A stretch of 64,000 bases of DNA from Vibrio gangliei (GCF_026001925.1 NZ_AP021869.1:434001-498000), one strand, 5' to 3'; shown: positions 34,559 to 45,504, numbered from the stretch's first letter. Notes: generated from the sequence alone by a model not told the origin. Made by a program: numbers and translations.

Positions 34559-35626
34559 GTGAAACAATACCAACACGATCCTTATTCAGCCTTAGAAGCG
34601 AAAACTGAAGCTCAGAAGTTGGCCTTTGCTCCTATCGTATTTCATACCGCTCGCACGTTACGCGACTTAGGTATTTTAGCCACCTTAGAAACTCAACCTG
34701 AACATGGCATGAATGCCGAGCAAATTTCGCAAGCCACAGGTGTGTCTGAGTATGGCGTTAAGGTTTTGCTCGATATGGGATTAAGCGCGCGTATCGTGAC
34801 CTGGAATGATGGGAATTATGTTTTAGCTAGGTTGGGCCATTCTTTATTACGCGATGGCATGACCATTGCGAATATGGATTTCACCGCTGATGTTTGTTAT
34901 GCCGGTATGATGCATTTAACCGAGGCCATTCAGCAAGGCACGCCAGCGGGTTTGAAAGAGTTGGGCGAGTGGACCACGATTTACGAAGGTTTATCTCGTT
35001 TACCAGAAAAGGCAAAAGAGAGCTGGTTTAAGTTCGATCATTTTTATTCCGATAATACGTTCCCGATTTTACTCAAACAAATTTTTGCCAATCAACCACA
35101 ACGTATTTTTGATATTGGTGGTAATACCGGTAAATGGACTTTGCAGTGTTGCCAGCATGATGATCAAGTCAATGTCACCATTATTGACTTGCCACAACAG
35201 ATTGAGTTGGCAAAACAAAACATTGCCGAACATGGGTTTTCTGACCGAGTGGATTTCTTCCCAGCCAACCTGCTTGATAAGCAACAAGCATTACCTCAAG
35301 GTGCTGATGTATGGTGGATGAGCCAATTTTTAGATTGCTTCTCACCAATGGAAATTTTGAGCATTTTACGCCGCGTGCGTGCTTCTATGTCTGAGAATGC
35401 GGACGTGTATATTCTTGAATTATTCTGGGATGCACAGCGTTATGAAGCCGCCTCGTATAGCTTGAATGCAACATCGTTGTATTTTACGTGTTTAGCCAAT
35501 GGCAACAGCCGTTTTTACCGCAGTGAAGATTTTTTAGAGATCGTTGAAGAGGCCGGTTTTACGGTGAATAATCGCATCGACCATATTGGCTTAGGGCATA
35601 CTTTGCTGCATTTGAAAGTGAGATAA
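34559..35626 (+). CDS. SAM-dependent O-methyltransferase-type enzyme, APE tailoring
   Basis: A 355-residue methyltransferase of the plant/antibiotic O-methyltransferase type (PF00891-like). An N-terminal winged-helix dimerisation region (about 20-100: FAPIVFHTARTLRDLGILATL, ISQATGVSEYGVKVLLDMG) precedes a Rossmann domain with SAM motif FDIGGNTGKWTLQ and a conserved IIDLP. It starts with GTG at 34559; GGA lies about 6 bases upstream. It is divergent from apeC and probably methylates the aryl head group. Whether O- or C-methylation occurs cannot be read from sequence. Confidence 0.86.
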   Translation: MKQYQHDPYSALEAKTEAQKLAFAPIVFHTARTLRDLGILATLETQPEHGMNAEQISQATGVSEYGVKVLLDMGLSARIVTWNDGNYVLARLGHSLLRDGMTIANMDFTADVCYAGMMHLTEAIQQGTPAGLKELGEWTTIYEGLSRLPEKAKESWFKFDHFYSDNTFPILLKQIFANQPQRIFDIGGNTGKWTLQCCQHDDQVNVTIIDLPQQIELAKQNIAEHGFSDRVDFFPANLLDKQQALPQGADVWWMSQFLDCFSPMEILSILRRVRASMSENADVYILELFWDAQRYEAASYSLNATSLYFTCLANGNSRFYRSEDFLEIVEEAGFTVNNRIDHIGLGHTLLHLKVR

Positions 35627-35656
35627 CCCATATTTTTATTTGATTTAGGAAAAAGG

Positions 35657-36907
35657 ATGGAAAGGATGCAGCGCACATCAGTCGTTATCATCGGTGCGGG
35701 GCCATCAGGCTCGGTCGCTAGTGCGATATTAAAACAACACGATATTGATTGTGTGATCTTGGAGCGCAGTACGTTTCCTCGCTTCTCTATTGGCGAAAGC
35801 TTACTGCCAGCGTGCATGGAAAGTTTGAAAAAAGCCAATATGTTTGAAGCCGTTAATCAAGGTGGTTTCCAATTTAAAAATGGCGCCGCATTTCGATATC
35901 AAAATCAATATACTCACTTTGATTTCACTCAGAAATATTCCGATGGAGAAGGCACGACTTTTCAGGTTCCACGTGGCCCATTTGATAAGTTATTAGCCGA
36001 TGAAGCGCAAAAACAAGGCGTACCGATTCGCTATCAACATACCGTTACACAAGTGGATGTTGAGCGTGACAAGCCCTGCCTTACCGTAACCGATGAAGTT
36101 GGCGTGGAGTATCACATTGAGGCCGACTTTATTTTAGACGCCAGCGGTTATGGCCGAGTATTACCTCGTTTATTGCATTTAGAGCAGCCATCCGGTTTGC
36201 CACCGCGTATCGCTTTGTTTACGCACGTGACCGACAATATTACGCCTGAGCTTGCCAGTGAACTTAATTATGATCGCAATAAAATCACCATTTATGTTCA
36301 TCCTGACAACCAAAGTGTGTGGTATTGGTTGATTCCATTTACTCATGGCCGATGTTCGGTTGGCGTGGTGGGAAGCCCAGAGTTTTTTGAGGATTATCCT
36401 CAAGATGAGATTGCGGCGTTGAAGCAATTAACTCGTGAAGAGCCTCATTTGAAATTATTGTTCCGTGATGCGGAGTTTTGTCACATGAGTGGCAAGATCG
36501 GAGGCTACTCCGCGAATGTAAAACATCTTGCGACAGACAATTACGCGCTATTGGGCAATGCGGGGGAGTTTTTAGATCCTGTCTTTTCATCGGGCGTGAC
36601 CATTGCGATGAAGTCGGCAGAAATGGCGGCAGAAACGTTAATCCGCAAATTTAACGGAGAGCAGGTCGATTGGCAAAAAGAGTACGCTGAACCTTTGATG
36701 GTGGGAGTGAATACATTCCGAGCTTATGTTGAAGGTTGGTACGATAGCCGTTTTCAAGATGTGGTGTTTTATGAAAATGCCAATCCTGAAATAAAGAAAA
36801 AAATCAGCTCGATACTCGCCGGTTACGCATGGGATACCACTAATCCTTATGTTGCAAGTCCTGAAAAACGTTTAAAAACGCTAGCAGAATTGTGTCGAAA
36901 TGGATAA
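35657..36907 (+). CDS. FAD-dependent oxidoreductase with halogenase motifs
   Basis: A 416-residue flavoprotein of the tryptophan-halogenase/geranylgeranyl-reductase superfamily. It has the FAD dinucleotide fold GAGPSGSVAS (13-22), the ERSTFPRFSIGESLLP block, and a second FAD motif ILDASGYGR. The WxWxIP motif typical of flavin-dependent halogenases is present as WYWLIP at 222-227, and a candidate catalytic Lys74 lies in GFQFKNGAAF. The family also contains non-halogenating oxidoreductases, so halogenation is a prediction. It lies 30 bases after the methyltransferase and shares its promoter; AGGA is 6 bases before ATG. It ends just before a MITE-like element. Confidence 0.85.
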   Translation: MERMQRTSVVIIGAGPSGSVASAILKQHDIDCVILERSTFPRFSIGESLLPACMESLKKANMFEAVNQGGFQFKNGAAFRYQNQYTHFDFTQKYSDGEGTTFQVPRGPFDKLLADEAQKQGVPIRYQHTVTQVDVERDKPCLTVTDEVGVEYHIEADFILDASGYGRVLPRLLHLEQPSGLPPRIALFTHVTDNITPELASELNYDRNKITIYVHPDNQSVWYWLIPFTHGRCSVGVVGSPEFFEDYPQDEIAALKQLTREEPHLKLLFRDAEFCHMSGKIGGYSANVKHLATDNYALLGNAGEFLDPVFSSGVTIAMKSAEMAAETLIRKFNGEQVDWQKEYAEPLMVGVNTFRAYVEGWYDSRFQDVVFYENANPEIKKKISSILAGYAWDTTNPYVASPEKRLKTLAELCRNG

Positions 36908-36911
36908 ATAA

Positions 36912-37199
36912 TTAGGGCGTGTTTATCTTTCGTGATGATTTTTGCAGCGAATTGTTGGGTATTTGAACAAGGCAGAGGCTCCGTGGTGTAGCTAGCCTAC
37001 ACGAGGAGCCGATAACGCAGTACAAATACCCAACAAACGCTGCCCGAAGGGCTCGGCTAAAAGCATTTTATACTTTCAGTTCGTAATAAGACAGGTTAAG
37101 TCTCATTTACTTAGAATAACTAGGCTACAATCGACTTGCCTCGTCTAAAATGCTTTTATCTCGAACAAAATTTAACCACTAAAGATAAACACGCCCTAA
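36912..37199. repeat. MITE-like element with perfect 19-bp terminal inverted repeats
   Basis: The ends 36912-36930 and 37181-37199 are perfect inverted copies (19 of 19). Inside is a nested palindrome: 36944-36965 with 37023-37043, enclosing a second stem-loop (36977-36982 with 37005-37010 and 36986-36991 with 36997-37002). There is no coding capacity. TA lies at both outer edges, which would fit target-site TA or longer duplications. It sits between the halogenase-like gene and leuD and fills most of a 391-base gap. Confidence 0.78.
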
Positions 37200-37229
37200 C
37201 CTCAGCTGATGTTAATCAAATAAACACAA

Positions 37230-37273
37230 CGCATAAAATAATGCCCCGAATGGATGTTCCAATTCGGGGCATT
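37230..37273 (-). terminator. Terminator of the leuABCD operon
   Basis: A perfect 12-bp stem (37240-37251 with 37262-37273) with a GC-rich core is followed on the minus strand by a TATTTTATG tail. Confidence 0.82.
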
Positions 37274-37298
37274 AGTTTTTATTGGTATTGTGGTTTTC

Positions 37299-37919
37299 TT
37301 ATTTCAAGAACGACGAAATTTGACTTTCGTATTCTGCAATTTTGCTTTCATGCTGTAGCGTTAGACCAATGTTGTCTAGCCCATTCAATAAGCAATGGCG
37401 ACGGAATTCATCGATTTCGAATGAATACTGTTTGCCATTAGCAGACACGGTCATCGCTTCTAAATCAACGGTGATTTGTGCACCTTCCGTGCTTTCAACA
37501 AACTGGAACAGTTCATCGACTTCTTGCTCGGTTAAACGTACTGGCACCATTTGGTTGTTGATAGAGTTGCCATAGAAAATATCCGCAAAGCTTGGCGCGA
37601 TCATCACTTGAATACCGTAATCGGCTAACGCCCACGGGGCATGCTCGCGAGAAGAGCCACAACCAAAGTTTTCACGAGCAAGTAAAATACTCGCACCTTG
37701 ATAGCGTGGCGCATTCATTACAAATTCTGGATTTGGCTGTTTGCCTGCGTCATCTAGGAAGCGCCAATCGTGGAATAAGTGTTGCCCAAAACCTAGGCGC
37801 GTGACTTTTTGTAGAAACTGCTTAGGAATGATGGCGTCGGTATCAATATTCGCGATATCTAGAGGCACGACTAGACCGGTATGTTGTTGAAAACCCGTTT
37901 GTGTAGAGGCTTGAGACAT
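37299..37919 (-). CDS. leuD: 3-isopropylmalate dehydratase small subunit
   Basis: LeuD pairs with LeuC to isomerise 2-isopropylmalate to 3-isopropylmalate in leucine synthesis. The 206-residue product (E. coli 201) contains [27 protein letters not shown] and the swivel-domain [13 protein letters not shown]. It follows leuC by 10 bases and ends the operon before a strong terminator. Confidence 0.97.
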   Translation of the reverse strand: MSQASTQTGFQQHTGLVVPLDIANIDTDAIIPKQFLQKVTRLGFGQHLFHDWRFLDDAGKQPNPEFVMNAPRYQGASILLARENFGCGSSREHAPWALADYGIQVMIAPSFADIFYGNSINNQMVPVRLTEQEVDELFQFVESTEGAQITVDLEAMTVSANGKQYSFEIDEFRRHCLLNGLDNIGLTLQHESKIAEYESQISSFLK

Positions 37920-37929
37920 ATTGAGTTCC

Positions 37930-39348
37930 TTATTGTGCGTCTAGTGAACGAATATCGACAAAGTGACCGGCAATCGCTGCGGCGGCTGCCATGGCAGGGC
38001 TCACTAGGTGAGTACGTCCGTCACGGCCTTGGCGACCTTCAAAGTTACGGTTACTGGTGGATGCGCAGCGCTCTTTTGGCCCTAAGCGATCATTATTCAT
38101 CGCCAAACACATAGAACAGCCTGGTAAGCGCCATTCAAACCCTGCTTCAATAAAGATCTTATCTAATCCTTCTTGCTCTGCTTGGGCTTTCACCTGCTCA
38201 GAACCTGGTACGATCAATGCCTGCACGTTAGCTGCCACTTTGCGGCCTTTCGCTACGGCTGCCGCGGCGCGCATATCTTCAATACGTGAGTTAGTACAAG
38301 AGCCCACAAAGACTTTATCAATGGCATAGTCAGACAATTTCTTGCCGGCTTCTAATCCCATGTAGGCCAAAGCTTTTTCTGCAGAGGCTTTTTCAACTGG
38401 ATCGGTGAAATCTTGTGGGTTTGGAATGATGCCATCAACTGACATCACTTGGCCTGGGTTGGTCCCCCAAGTCACTTGCGGTTTGATTTCGGCCGCATCT
38501 AGAGTGACGACCGCATCAAACTGTGCGTCATCATCGGATTTAAGGGTTTTCCAGTATTCCACTGCGGCGTCAAAATCGGCGCCTTTCGGTGCAAACTTTT
38601 TGTCTTTGATGTAATCGAAGGTGGTTTGATCCGGTGCGATAAGACCCGCTTTGGCACCAAGTTCAATTGCCATGTTACAGACGGTCATACGGCCTTCCAT
38701 TGAAAGGTCAGTAATCGCTTCACCACAAAACTCGACCACGTAACCGGTGCCACCGGCAGCGGTGGTTTTACCGATGATTGCCAGCACGATATCTTTAGCT
38801 GTGATGCCTTCGGCGACTTTGCCTTTGACTTCAATTTTCATGGTCTTAGCTCGAGCTTGCTTTAGTGTTTGGGTTGCTAAAACATGCTCAACTTCTGAGG
38901 TGCCGATACCAAAGGCTAAAGAGCCAAATGCGCCATGCGTTGCGGTATGGGAATCGCCACAGACAATGGTCATGCCCGGTAAGGTAATACCCAATTCAGG
39001 ACCCATAACATGCACAATACCTTGGTATTTATGGTTCAAATCATACAGAGTGACTCCAAAATCCAAACAGTTTTTCATCAAGGTTTGCATTTGGATGCGC
39101 GCCATTTCACCTGAGGCATTAATGTCTTTGGTGGTGGTCGATACGTTGTGATCCATAGTGGCAAAGGTTTTGCTGACTTGGCGTACTTTTCGGCCTTTTT
39201 CACGCAAACCATCAAAGGCTTGTGGAGACGTCACCTCATGGACTAAGTGACGGTCGATGTACAAAATTGGATTTTCGCCTTGGGCGGCTACGACAACATG
39301 AGCATCGTAGACTTTTTCATATAGTGTTTTTGCCGTTGTGTTTGACAT
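37930..39348 (-). CDS. leuC: 3-isopropylmalate dehydratase large subunit
   Basis: LeuC is an aconitase-superfamily enzyme carrying a [4Fe-4S] cluster. The 472-residue product (E. coli 466) has the cluster cysteines in VGSCTNSR and [10 protein letters not shown], plus [14 protein letters not shown]. It is the third structural gene of leuABCD, 20 bases after leuB. Confidence 0.97.
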   Translation of the reverse strand: MSNTTAKTLYEKVYDAHVVVAAQGENPILYIDRHLVHEVTSPQAFDGLREKGRKVRQVSKTFATMDHNVSTTTKDINASGEMARIQMQTLMKNCLDFGVTLYDLNHKYQGIVHVMGPELGITLPGMTIVCGDSHTATHGAFGSLAFGIGTSEVEHVLATQTLKQARAKTMKIEVKGKVAEGITAKDIVLAIIGKTTAAGGTGYVVEFCGEAITDLSMEGRMTVCNMAIELGAKAGLIAPDQTTFDYIKDKKFAPKGADFDAAVEYWKTLKSDDDAQFDAVVTLDAAEIKPQVTWGTNPGQVMSVDGIIPNPQDFTDPVEKASAEKALAYMGLEAGKKLSDYAIDKVFVGSCTNSRIEDMRAAAAVAKGRKVAANVQALIVPGSEQVKAQAEQEGLDKIFIEAGFEWRLPGCSMCLAMNNDRLGPKERCASTSNRNFEGRQGRDGRTHLVSPAMAAAAAIAGHFVDIRSLDAQ

Positions 39349-39368
39349 TGCTTGCTACCTGCTCGTGC

Positions 39369-40472
<1,104 letters not shown>

Positions 40473-40590
40473 TTAAATATTAAATACATTCCCTCAAATA
40501 AGCAGATGGATATGCTGAGAGGGTAAATTGTTAGCAATAAGTGGCGCTAGTAAAAAGTGAGCGCCACATATTTGATCCGTTTGCTGGGTA

Positions 40591-42141
40591 TTAAACCGTG
40601 GCAATTTTCTTCGTTTGTTTGATTTCAGCGATTTGATCGGCACGATGAATGCTATTGATAACATGAAGTAGTGCCTGGCCTGACGCTTCAACGATATCGG
40701 TCGCAAGGCCAGTACCGTGGTATTTGCGGCCCTTGTAGTTAGCAATAATGTCAGCTTGGCCTAAACCATCTTCACCTTCACCTTTGGCGGTAAGATCAAA
40801 CTTGTCTAGTACGATGTCATAACCGGTTAGGCGATAGATACATTGGTATAGCGCATCAACCGGGCCATTACCGACAGCGGCTTCACATTTCTCTTCATCA
40901 CCACATTGCAATTTGATGCTGGTGGTCGCCATCACGCTGCCAGATTGCACACTTAGATAATTCAATTTAAAGAAGTCGTCCTCTTCGCGCAAGTTAGCAA
41001 AGTGCATTAGTGACTCAAGATCGTAATCAAATACTTGGCCTTTGCGATCCGCTAGTTTCAAGAAGTCTTCGTATAGCGTATCTAGGTTGTATTCTGAGTC
41101 ATTGTAACCCATCGCGTCCATGTGACTCTTCACTGCGGCACGGCCAGAGCGGCTAGTTAGGTTTAGCGCTTGGTTTTTAAGGCCAATCGATTCTGGCGTC
41201 ATGATTTCGTAAGTGTTTTTGTTCTTTAGCATGCCATCTTGGTGAATGCCGGATGAATGGCTGAAGGCATTGGCACCCACAATCGCTTTGTTGCTTTGAA
41301 TTGGCATGTTACAGAGCTGGCTAACTAGTTTGCTGGTGCGGTGAATTTCATCGTATTTTAGCCCAGTGGTGACCCCTAAGAATTCCGCGCGAGTTTTAAT
41401 GATCATGGCGATTTCTTCTAGCGCACAGTTACCGGCGCGTTCACCTATGCCATTAATGGTGCCTTCAACTTGGCGAGCACCAGCTTGAATGGCAGCCATA
41501 GAGGTCGCCACCGACATGCCTAGATCATCGTGACAGTGGACGGAAATGACCGCTTTATCAATATTGGGTACGCGGTTAAATAGGGTTTCAATAATGCCGC
41601 CAAATTCATTCGGTAGGGTATAACCCACTGTATCTGGAATGTTAACCGTTGTAGCGCCTGCATTAATCGCGGCTTCAACGATACGACATAGATTATCAAT
41701 GGGTGTACGGCCTGCATCTTCACAAGAAAATTCCACGTCGTCGGTGTATTTACGCGCACGTTTGACGGCGTTGACTGCCATATCAACCACATCATCATAG
41801 CTACGACGAAGTTTGTCTTGAACGTGAATGGTTGAGGTGGATATAAAGGTATGAATTCGGAAAGCTTCTGCAACTTTTAGTGCCTCAGCTGCGACATCGA
41901 TGTCTTTTTCGACGGCGCGAGATAGGGCACAAATACGGCTACCTTTAATATTTTGCGCGATGGTTTTTACCGATTCAAAGTCGCCAGGAGAAGACACTGG
42001 GAAACCGGCTTCGATAATGTCTACACCTAGACGTTCCAGCGCATAAGCGATCTGCAATTTTTCTTTTACTGTTAGGCTTGCGGAAAGGGCTTGTTCGCCA
42101 TCGCGCAAGGTCGTATCGAATATAATGACTTGATCGTTCAT
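40591..42141 (-). CDS. leuA: 2-isopropylmalate synthase
   Basis: LeuA condenses acetyl-CoA with 2-oxoisovalerate, the committed step of leucine synthesis, and is feedback-inhibited by leucine. The 516-residue product (E. coli 523) has the TIM-barrel start [22 protein letters not shown] with metal ligands, and a C-terminal allosteric domain from about residue 390. Transcription is controlled by the leuL leader and attenuator found upstream. Confidence 0.97.
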   Translation of the reverse strand: MNDQVIIFDTTLRDGEQALSASLTVKEKLQIAYALERLGVDIIEAGFPVSSPGDFESVKTIAQNIKGSRICALSRAVEKDIDVAAEALKVAEAFRIHTFISTSTIHVQDKLRRSYDDVVDMAVNAVKRARKYTDDVEFSCEDAGRTPIDNLCRIVEAAINAGATTVNIPDTVGYTLPNEFGGIIETLFNRVPNIDKAVISVHCHDDLGMSVATSMAAIQAGARQVEGTINGIGERAGNCALEEIAMIIKTRAEFLGVTTGLKYDEIHRTSKLVSQLCNMPIQSNKAIVGANAFSHSSGIHQDGMLKNKNTYEIMTPESIGLKNQALNLTSRSGRAAVKSHMDAMGYNDSEYNLDTLYEDFLKLADRKGQVFDYDLESLMHFANLREEDDFFKLNYLSVQSGSVMATTSIKLQCGDEEKCEAAVGNGPVDALYQCIYRLTGYDIVLDKFDLTAKGEGEDGLGQADIIANYKGRKYHGTGLATDIVEASGQALLHVINSIHRADQIAEIKQTKKIATV

Positions 42142-42204
42142 GTTAGCTTCCTTGTAGTTTGTGCTTCGCTATCCAATGCGCTTTTTATTCTTGGTGTTTG
42201 TAGC

Positions 42205-42236
42205 GAATAAAAAAGCCCGCATGTGGATGCGGGCTT
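42205..42236 (-). terminator. leu operon attenuator
   Basis: On the minus strand a 10-bp GC-rich stem (42227-42236 with 42213-42222) is followed by a run of U's. It lies between the leucine-rich leader peptide gene and leuA, the classical position for transcription attenuation. Confidence 0.88.
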
Positions 42237-42270
42237 GTTTGAAATTCGTCTGTGGTTTTTCGTCCACAAC

Positions 42271-42333
42271 CTACCCGCGTGATGTTTCCACGATGAGGAG
42301 GAGGTTGAGTAGAGTCGAAAATGTTTTATTCAT
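42271..42333 (-). CDS. leuL: leu operon leader peptide
   Basis: A 20-residue leader, MNKTFSTLLNLLLIVETSRG, preceded by an AAGGAA ribosome-binding site. Five of six consecutive residues from position 8 are Leu (LLNLLL), encoded as CTA CTC AAC CTC CTC CTC. When charged leucyl-tRNA is scarce, ribosomes stall here and the downstream attenuator is disfavoured. The gene was too short for ordinary gene calling. Confidence 0.92.
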   Translation of the reverse strand: MNKTFSTLLNLLLIVETSRG

Positions 42334-42382
42334 GCTGGTTACTTTCCTTAGCATTTAAACGTCCACATAGTTTGTGCTTCAA

Positions 42383-42412
42383 TTAGTACCGCACTCAGAG
42401 GGGAAGCGTCAA
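42383..42412 (-). promoter_or_regulatory. Candidate leu operon promoter
   Basis: On the minus strand TTGACG (42412-42407) is followed after 18 bases by TACTAA (42388-42383), about 50 bases before leuL. The -35 is close to consensus, the -10 is weak. The remaining bases up to 42618 hold no visible gene. Confidence 0.5.
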
Positions 42413-42618
42413 CCCTTTGGATGAAAAAATATGCAATTAATTTTCTTATCGGTGAGCTGCGGTTTATTTCTCTGAATCGCGTTACTGATATGAAGCCTGA
42501 AATCAGAATAGACGATATTCATCATAAGAACAAAATATCGTCACTTTTTTGTCATTAAGCTCACTTAACGTGATCACCAGGATAAGTCACAGACTTAAGT
42601 ATGGATAAGGAGCTTAAT

Positions 42619-43143
42619 ATGAAAACCATACAACCGATCGCACGCTTAGATTTAGCGTTTTCATTATTGTGCTTACAGCATCGATTCAACTTGCCTGTCG
42701 CGCGCATCAGTCGAGCAGTCTCTCATACTGGAGATGGCCACTTATATGCCGTGATTGGTTTGGTCGCCTGGCTATTTGAGCCAACCATAGGGCAAACCTT
42801 TTTATTACTCGGTTTATTGGCGTTTTTGATTGAGCTACCGATTTATTGGTTACTGAAAAACAGTTTTAAACGTCGTCGTCCTGCGCAAATTTCCGATCTG
42901 CTCACTTCTTTTATCACGCCTTCTGATCAATACAGCTTACCTTCAGGCCACACGGCAGCTGCATTTGTGATGGCAGTATTATTGGAGCATTGCTACCCAG
43001 AACTGGGTCTTATTGCTTTTATTTGGGCTGGTTTGATTGGCTTTTCTCGTATTTTATTAGGGGTGCACTTTCTCACAGACATCGTGTTAGGCGCGATACT
43101 TGGGATGACTTGTGCACTTATTGCCATTCAATGGATAGGCTAA
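42619..43143 (+). CDS. PAP2-family membrane phosphatase
   Basis: A 174-residue phosphatidic-acid-phosphatase-type membrane enzyme. All three signature motifs are present: KNSFKRRRP, YSLPSGHTAA and SRILLGVHFLTD, with about five membrane segments. Such enzymes dephosphorylate undecaprenyl pyrophosphate, phosphatidylglycerophosphate or similar lipids; the substrate here is unknown. ATG at 42619, with AAGGAG 6 bases upstream, is preferred to 42601. It is separated by 7 bases from the glycosyltransferase-like gene and probably co-transcribed. Confidence 0.85.
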   Translation: MKTIQPIARLDLAFSLLCLQHRFNLPVARISRAVSHTGDGHLYAVIGLVAWLFEPTIGQTFLLLGLLAFLIELPIYWLLKNSFKRRRPAQISDLLTSFITPSDQYSLPSGHTAAAFVMAVLLEHCYPELGLIAFIWAGLIGFSRILLGVHFLTDIVLGAILGMTCALIAIQWIG

Positions 43144-43150
43144 CGTATTG

Positions 43151-44206
43151 ATGAAAATTTTATATGGTGTGCAAGGTACTGGAAATGGGCATATTGCGAG
43201 AGCCAGAGCGATGGCGGCAGCACTGAAGCGTCAGCCAAATGTGTCAGTGGATTTTGTATTTTCAGGCCGTGATAAAGACAAATATTTTTCAATGGAAGGT
43301 TTTGGGGATTACCAAACACGTCGAGGTCTGACGTTTTGCAGCGAAAAAGGCAAAGTCAGTCATTTAAAAACCGCCATCAATACTAGCCCTAGCCAAATAT
43401 GGAAAGAAGTCTCTGAGATGGACTTATCAGGTTATGACTTGGTGTTAAATGATTTTGAACCGATCACGGCATGGGCGGCGAAAAAACAAAATATTCCAAC
43501 AATTGGAATTAGCCATCAAAATGCCTTTCGCTACTCTGTGCCGAAAAAAGGGGCGACATGGATTGATCATGCGCTTATCCAACATTTCGCACCGACTCAA
43601 CATCGACTCGGCTTACATTGGTATCACTTTCAACAGCCGATCTTGCCGCCAATCGTGCATACCTCTCAATCTCATCATTCATCGCAAAAAGATTTCATTT
43701 TGGTCTACTTACCTTTTGAAGACTGCCAAGAAATTCTATCGCTATTGATGCGCTTTTCTCAGTATCAATTTGTTTGTTATCACCCAGAGATTGAGCAACC
43801 TATTCAGCAAGAGCATATTACGCTCAGACCATTATCCTATGATCAGTTTCAAGCCGACTTGCATGCTTGTCATGGGGTCATAGCTAATGGTGGATTTGAA
43901 CTGCCATCCGAGGCTCTGACGCTTGGTAAAAAACTATTGTTAAAGCCTTTGAATGGGCAATTCGAGCAGATGAGTAATGTGGCGACTTTGGAGTCATTAG
44001 GGCTGGCACATTCTATGTTGTGGCTAGATCCAAGTGCTATTCGTTGTTGGCTAGAAGAACAAGCCGCAGAGCCGGTGATTTATCCTGATGTGGCTGAATG
44101 TATTTCGCAATGGGTAGTGCAAGGTGATTGGCATCACATCTCACCGTTATGGACTCAACTATGGGAGCAGGTCGATTTTCCGCATTACGCATTGATTAAT
44201 GAATGA
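43151..44206 (+). CDS. MJ1255-type glycosyltransferase-like protein
   Basis: A 351-residue protein of the MJ1255/VC2487 family (TIGR00661-like), related to GT-B glycosyltransferases of the MurG/UDP-glucuronosyltransferase type. It begins KILYGVQGTGNGHIARARAMA and has the donor-site region VIANGGFELPSEALTLGKKLLLKP. Its substrate is unknown. ATG at 43151 is preferred to TTG at 43148. The PAP2 partner suggests action on a polyprenyl or phospholipid carrier. The pair lies between the leu operon and leuO. Confidence 0.82.
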   Translation: MKILYGVQGTGNGHIARARAMAAALKRQPNVSVDFVFSGRDKDKYFSMEGFGDYQTRRGLTFCSEKGKVSHLKTAINTSPSQIWKEVSEMDLSGYDLVLNDFEPITAWAAKKQNIPTIGISHQNAFRYSVPKKGATWIDHALIQHFAPTQHRLGLHWYHFQQPILPPIVHTSQSHHSSQKDFILVYLPFEDCQEILSLLMRFSQYQFVCYHPEIEQPIQQEHITLRPLSYDQFQADLHACHGVIANGGFELPSEALTLGKKLLLKPLNGQFEQMSNVATLESLGLAHSMLWLDPSAIRCWLEEQAAEPVIYPDVAECISQWVVQGDWHHISPLWTQLWEQVDFPHYALINE

Positions 44207-44478
44207 TCAATTTGAAACTTATCAATTGGCCAATTAAATGTTTTTATATTTATTTATAATTTTATGTAAGTTATTGATTATTTCGTTTTTTTAGTGATTT
44301 TTAGTAAATTAAAATCATTTGTTATCAATACAATTGCTTCTGATATTAGCTTGGTGAATAGTGTGTTCAAGCCGAATTATTAGTTCGGTCAATACAATCA
44401 TTATTAGATATCTTTTTGCGGTCATTCATCCTGTTTGAGATACAGATGAGGCGGCAATCATAAGAGGCAAAACACACA
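44207..44478 (+). promoter_or_regulatory. AT-rich leuO upstream region
   Basis: About 270 bases of very AT-rich DNA with many A/T tracts precede leuO. In enterobacteria leuO is silenced by H-NS binding to such a region; the same is inferred here. No further motif was recognised. Confidence 0.45.
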
Positions 44479-45444
44479 ATGACACTTCCTACAGAACAAC
44501 AAAACCCAGCGATTAATGTGAGAACAGAATCAACATTACGTGGTGTTGATCTTAACTTATTAACGGTTTTCGATGCCGTCATGCAAGAGCAGAACATCAC
44601 TCGTGCTGCACAATTTTTAGGGATGTCACAGCCGGCTGTAAGTAATGCGGTTGCGCGTTTGAAGGTGATGTTTAATGACGAACTTTTCATGCGTCATGGT
44701 CGCGGCATTCAACCGACACAACGTGCGCGTCAATTGTTTGGTCCACTGCGTCAAGCTCTGCAGCTAGTACGAAATGAATTACCAAATTCAATCTTCGTAC
44801 CAGAAACTTCTGAGCGTGTATTCAAACTTGCGGTTTGTAGCCCATGTGATTTACGTTTTGCTCCTCGCATCATGCGTGGTATTGCTGAAAAATCACCAAG
44901 CATCCAATTAAGTCTTGATGCGGATTTTGATCACCAATTACCAGAAAAACTACGTTATCAAGAAGTGGATTTTGTGATTGATTACGCGCGTTTTGATCAA
45001 CCTGGATATTCAAGCACTGAAATCTTTAGTGATGAATTAGTGGTTGTGGTTGCGGCAAATCACCCACGTATTGGGTCGCAAATTAGCCAAGCTGAGTTCA
45101 TGACGGAAAAGCATGCTGCGCTATCTAAAGTAAATGGTGTTCGTAGTTTTTATGAGCGCGTATATGGCAGCGACCTTGAATGCCAAGAGTCTTACCAAGG
45201 TACGAGCTTGAGCAATATTTTATATGTTGTCGGTCAATCAGAATTGGTGACGGTTGTACCTCGTTGGTTAGTGGATTCAATTCCAAACCGTGCAAGTTAC
45301 AAAGTTTTGGCTTACCCATTCAGCGACAACAAAGTAGCTGGTTACCTAAGCTGGCACGAATCAAGTGAAAAAGACAAAGGTCACATCTGGATGCGTGATC
45401 AATTAATGATCATCTGTGGCGAAACGCTAGCGGCAATGAGGTAA
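44479..45444 (+). CDS. leuO: LysR-type regulator LeuO
   Basis: LeuO is a global LysR-type regulator that counteracts H-NS silencing and controls stress and virulence genes. The 321-residue product (E. coli 314) has the N-terminal winged helix (LRGVDLNLLTVFDAVMQEQN, MSQPAVSNAVARLK) and a typical effector-binding domain. It lies between the leu-side genes and ilvIH, the usual neighbourhood. A hairpin terminator follows. Confidence 0.93.
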   Translation: MTLPTEQQNPAINVRTESTLRGVDLNLLTVFDAVMQEQNITRAAQFLGMSQPAVSNAVARLKVMFNDELFMRHGRGIQPTQRARQLFGPLRQALQLVRNELPNSIFVPETSERVFKLAVCSPCDLRFAPRIMRGIAEKSPSIQLSLDADFDHQLPEKLRYQEVDFVIDYARFDQPGYSSTEIFSDELVVVVAANHPRIGSQISQAEFMTEKHAALSKVNGVRSFYERVYGSDLECQESYQGTSLSNILYVVGQSELVTVVPRWLVDSIPNRASYKVLAYPFSDNKVAGYLSWHESSEKDKGHIWMRDQLMIICGETLAAMR

Positions 45445-45476
45445 GAAGCATTCGATCATCACTGGATCTCATGTTT

Positions 45477-45504
45477 AAAACGCAGTCTTCGGATTGCGTT
45501 TTTT
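45477..45504 (+). terminator. Terminator after leuO
   Basis: A stem of about 10 bp with one G-T pair (AAAACGCAGTC/GATTGCGTTTT) ends in a T-run. Confidence 0.8.

Noticed and set aside
42161..42358. 65-codon plus-strand frame in the leuA leader region
   Set aside because: It is the complement of leuL and the attenuator, whose hairpin and Leu codons explain this stretch.
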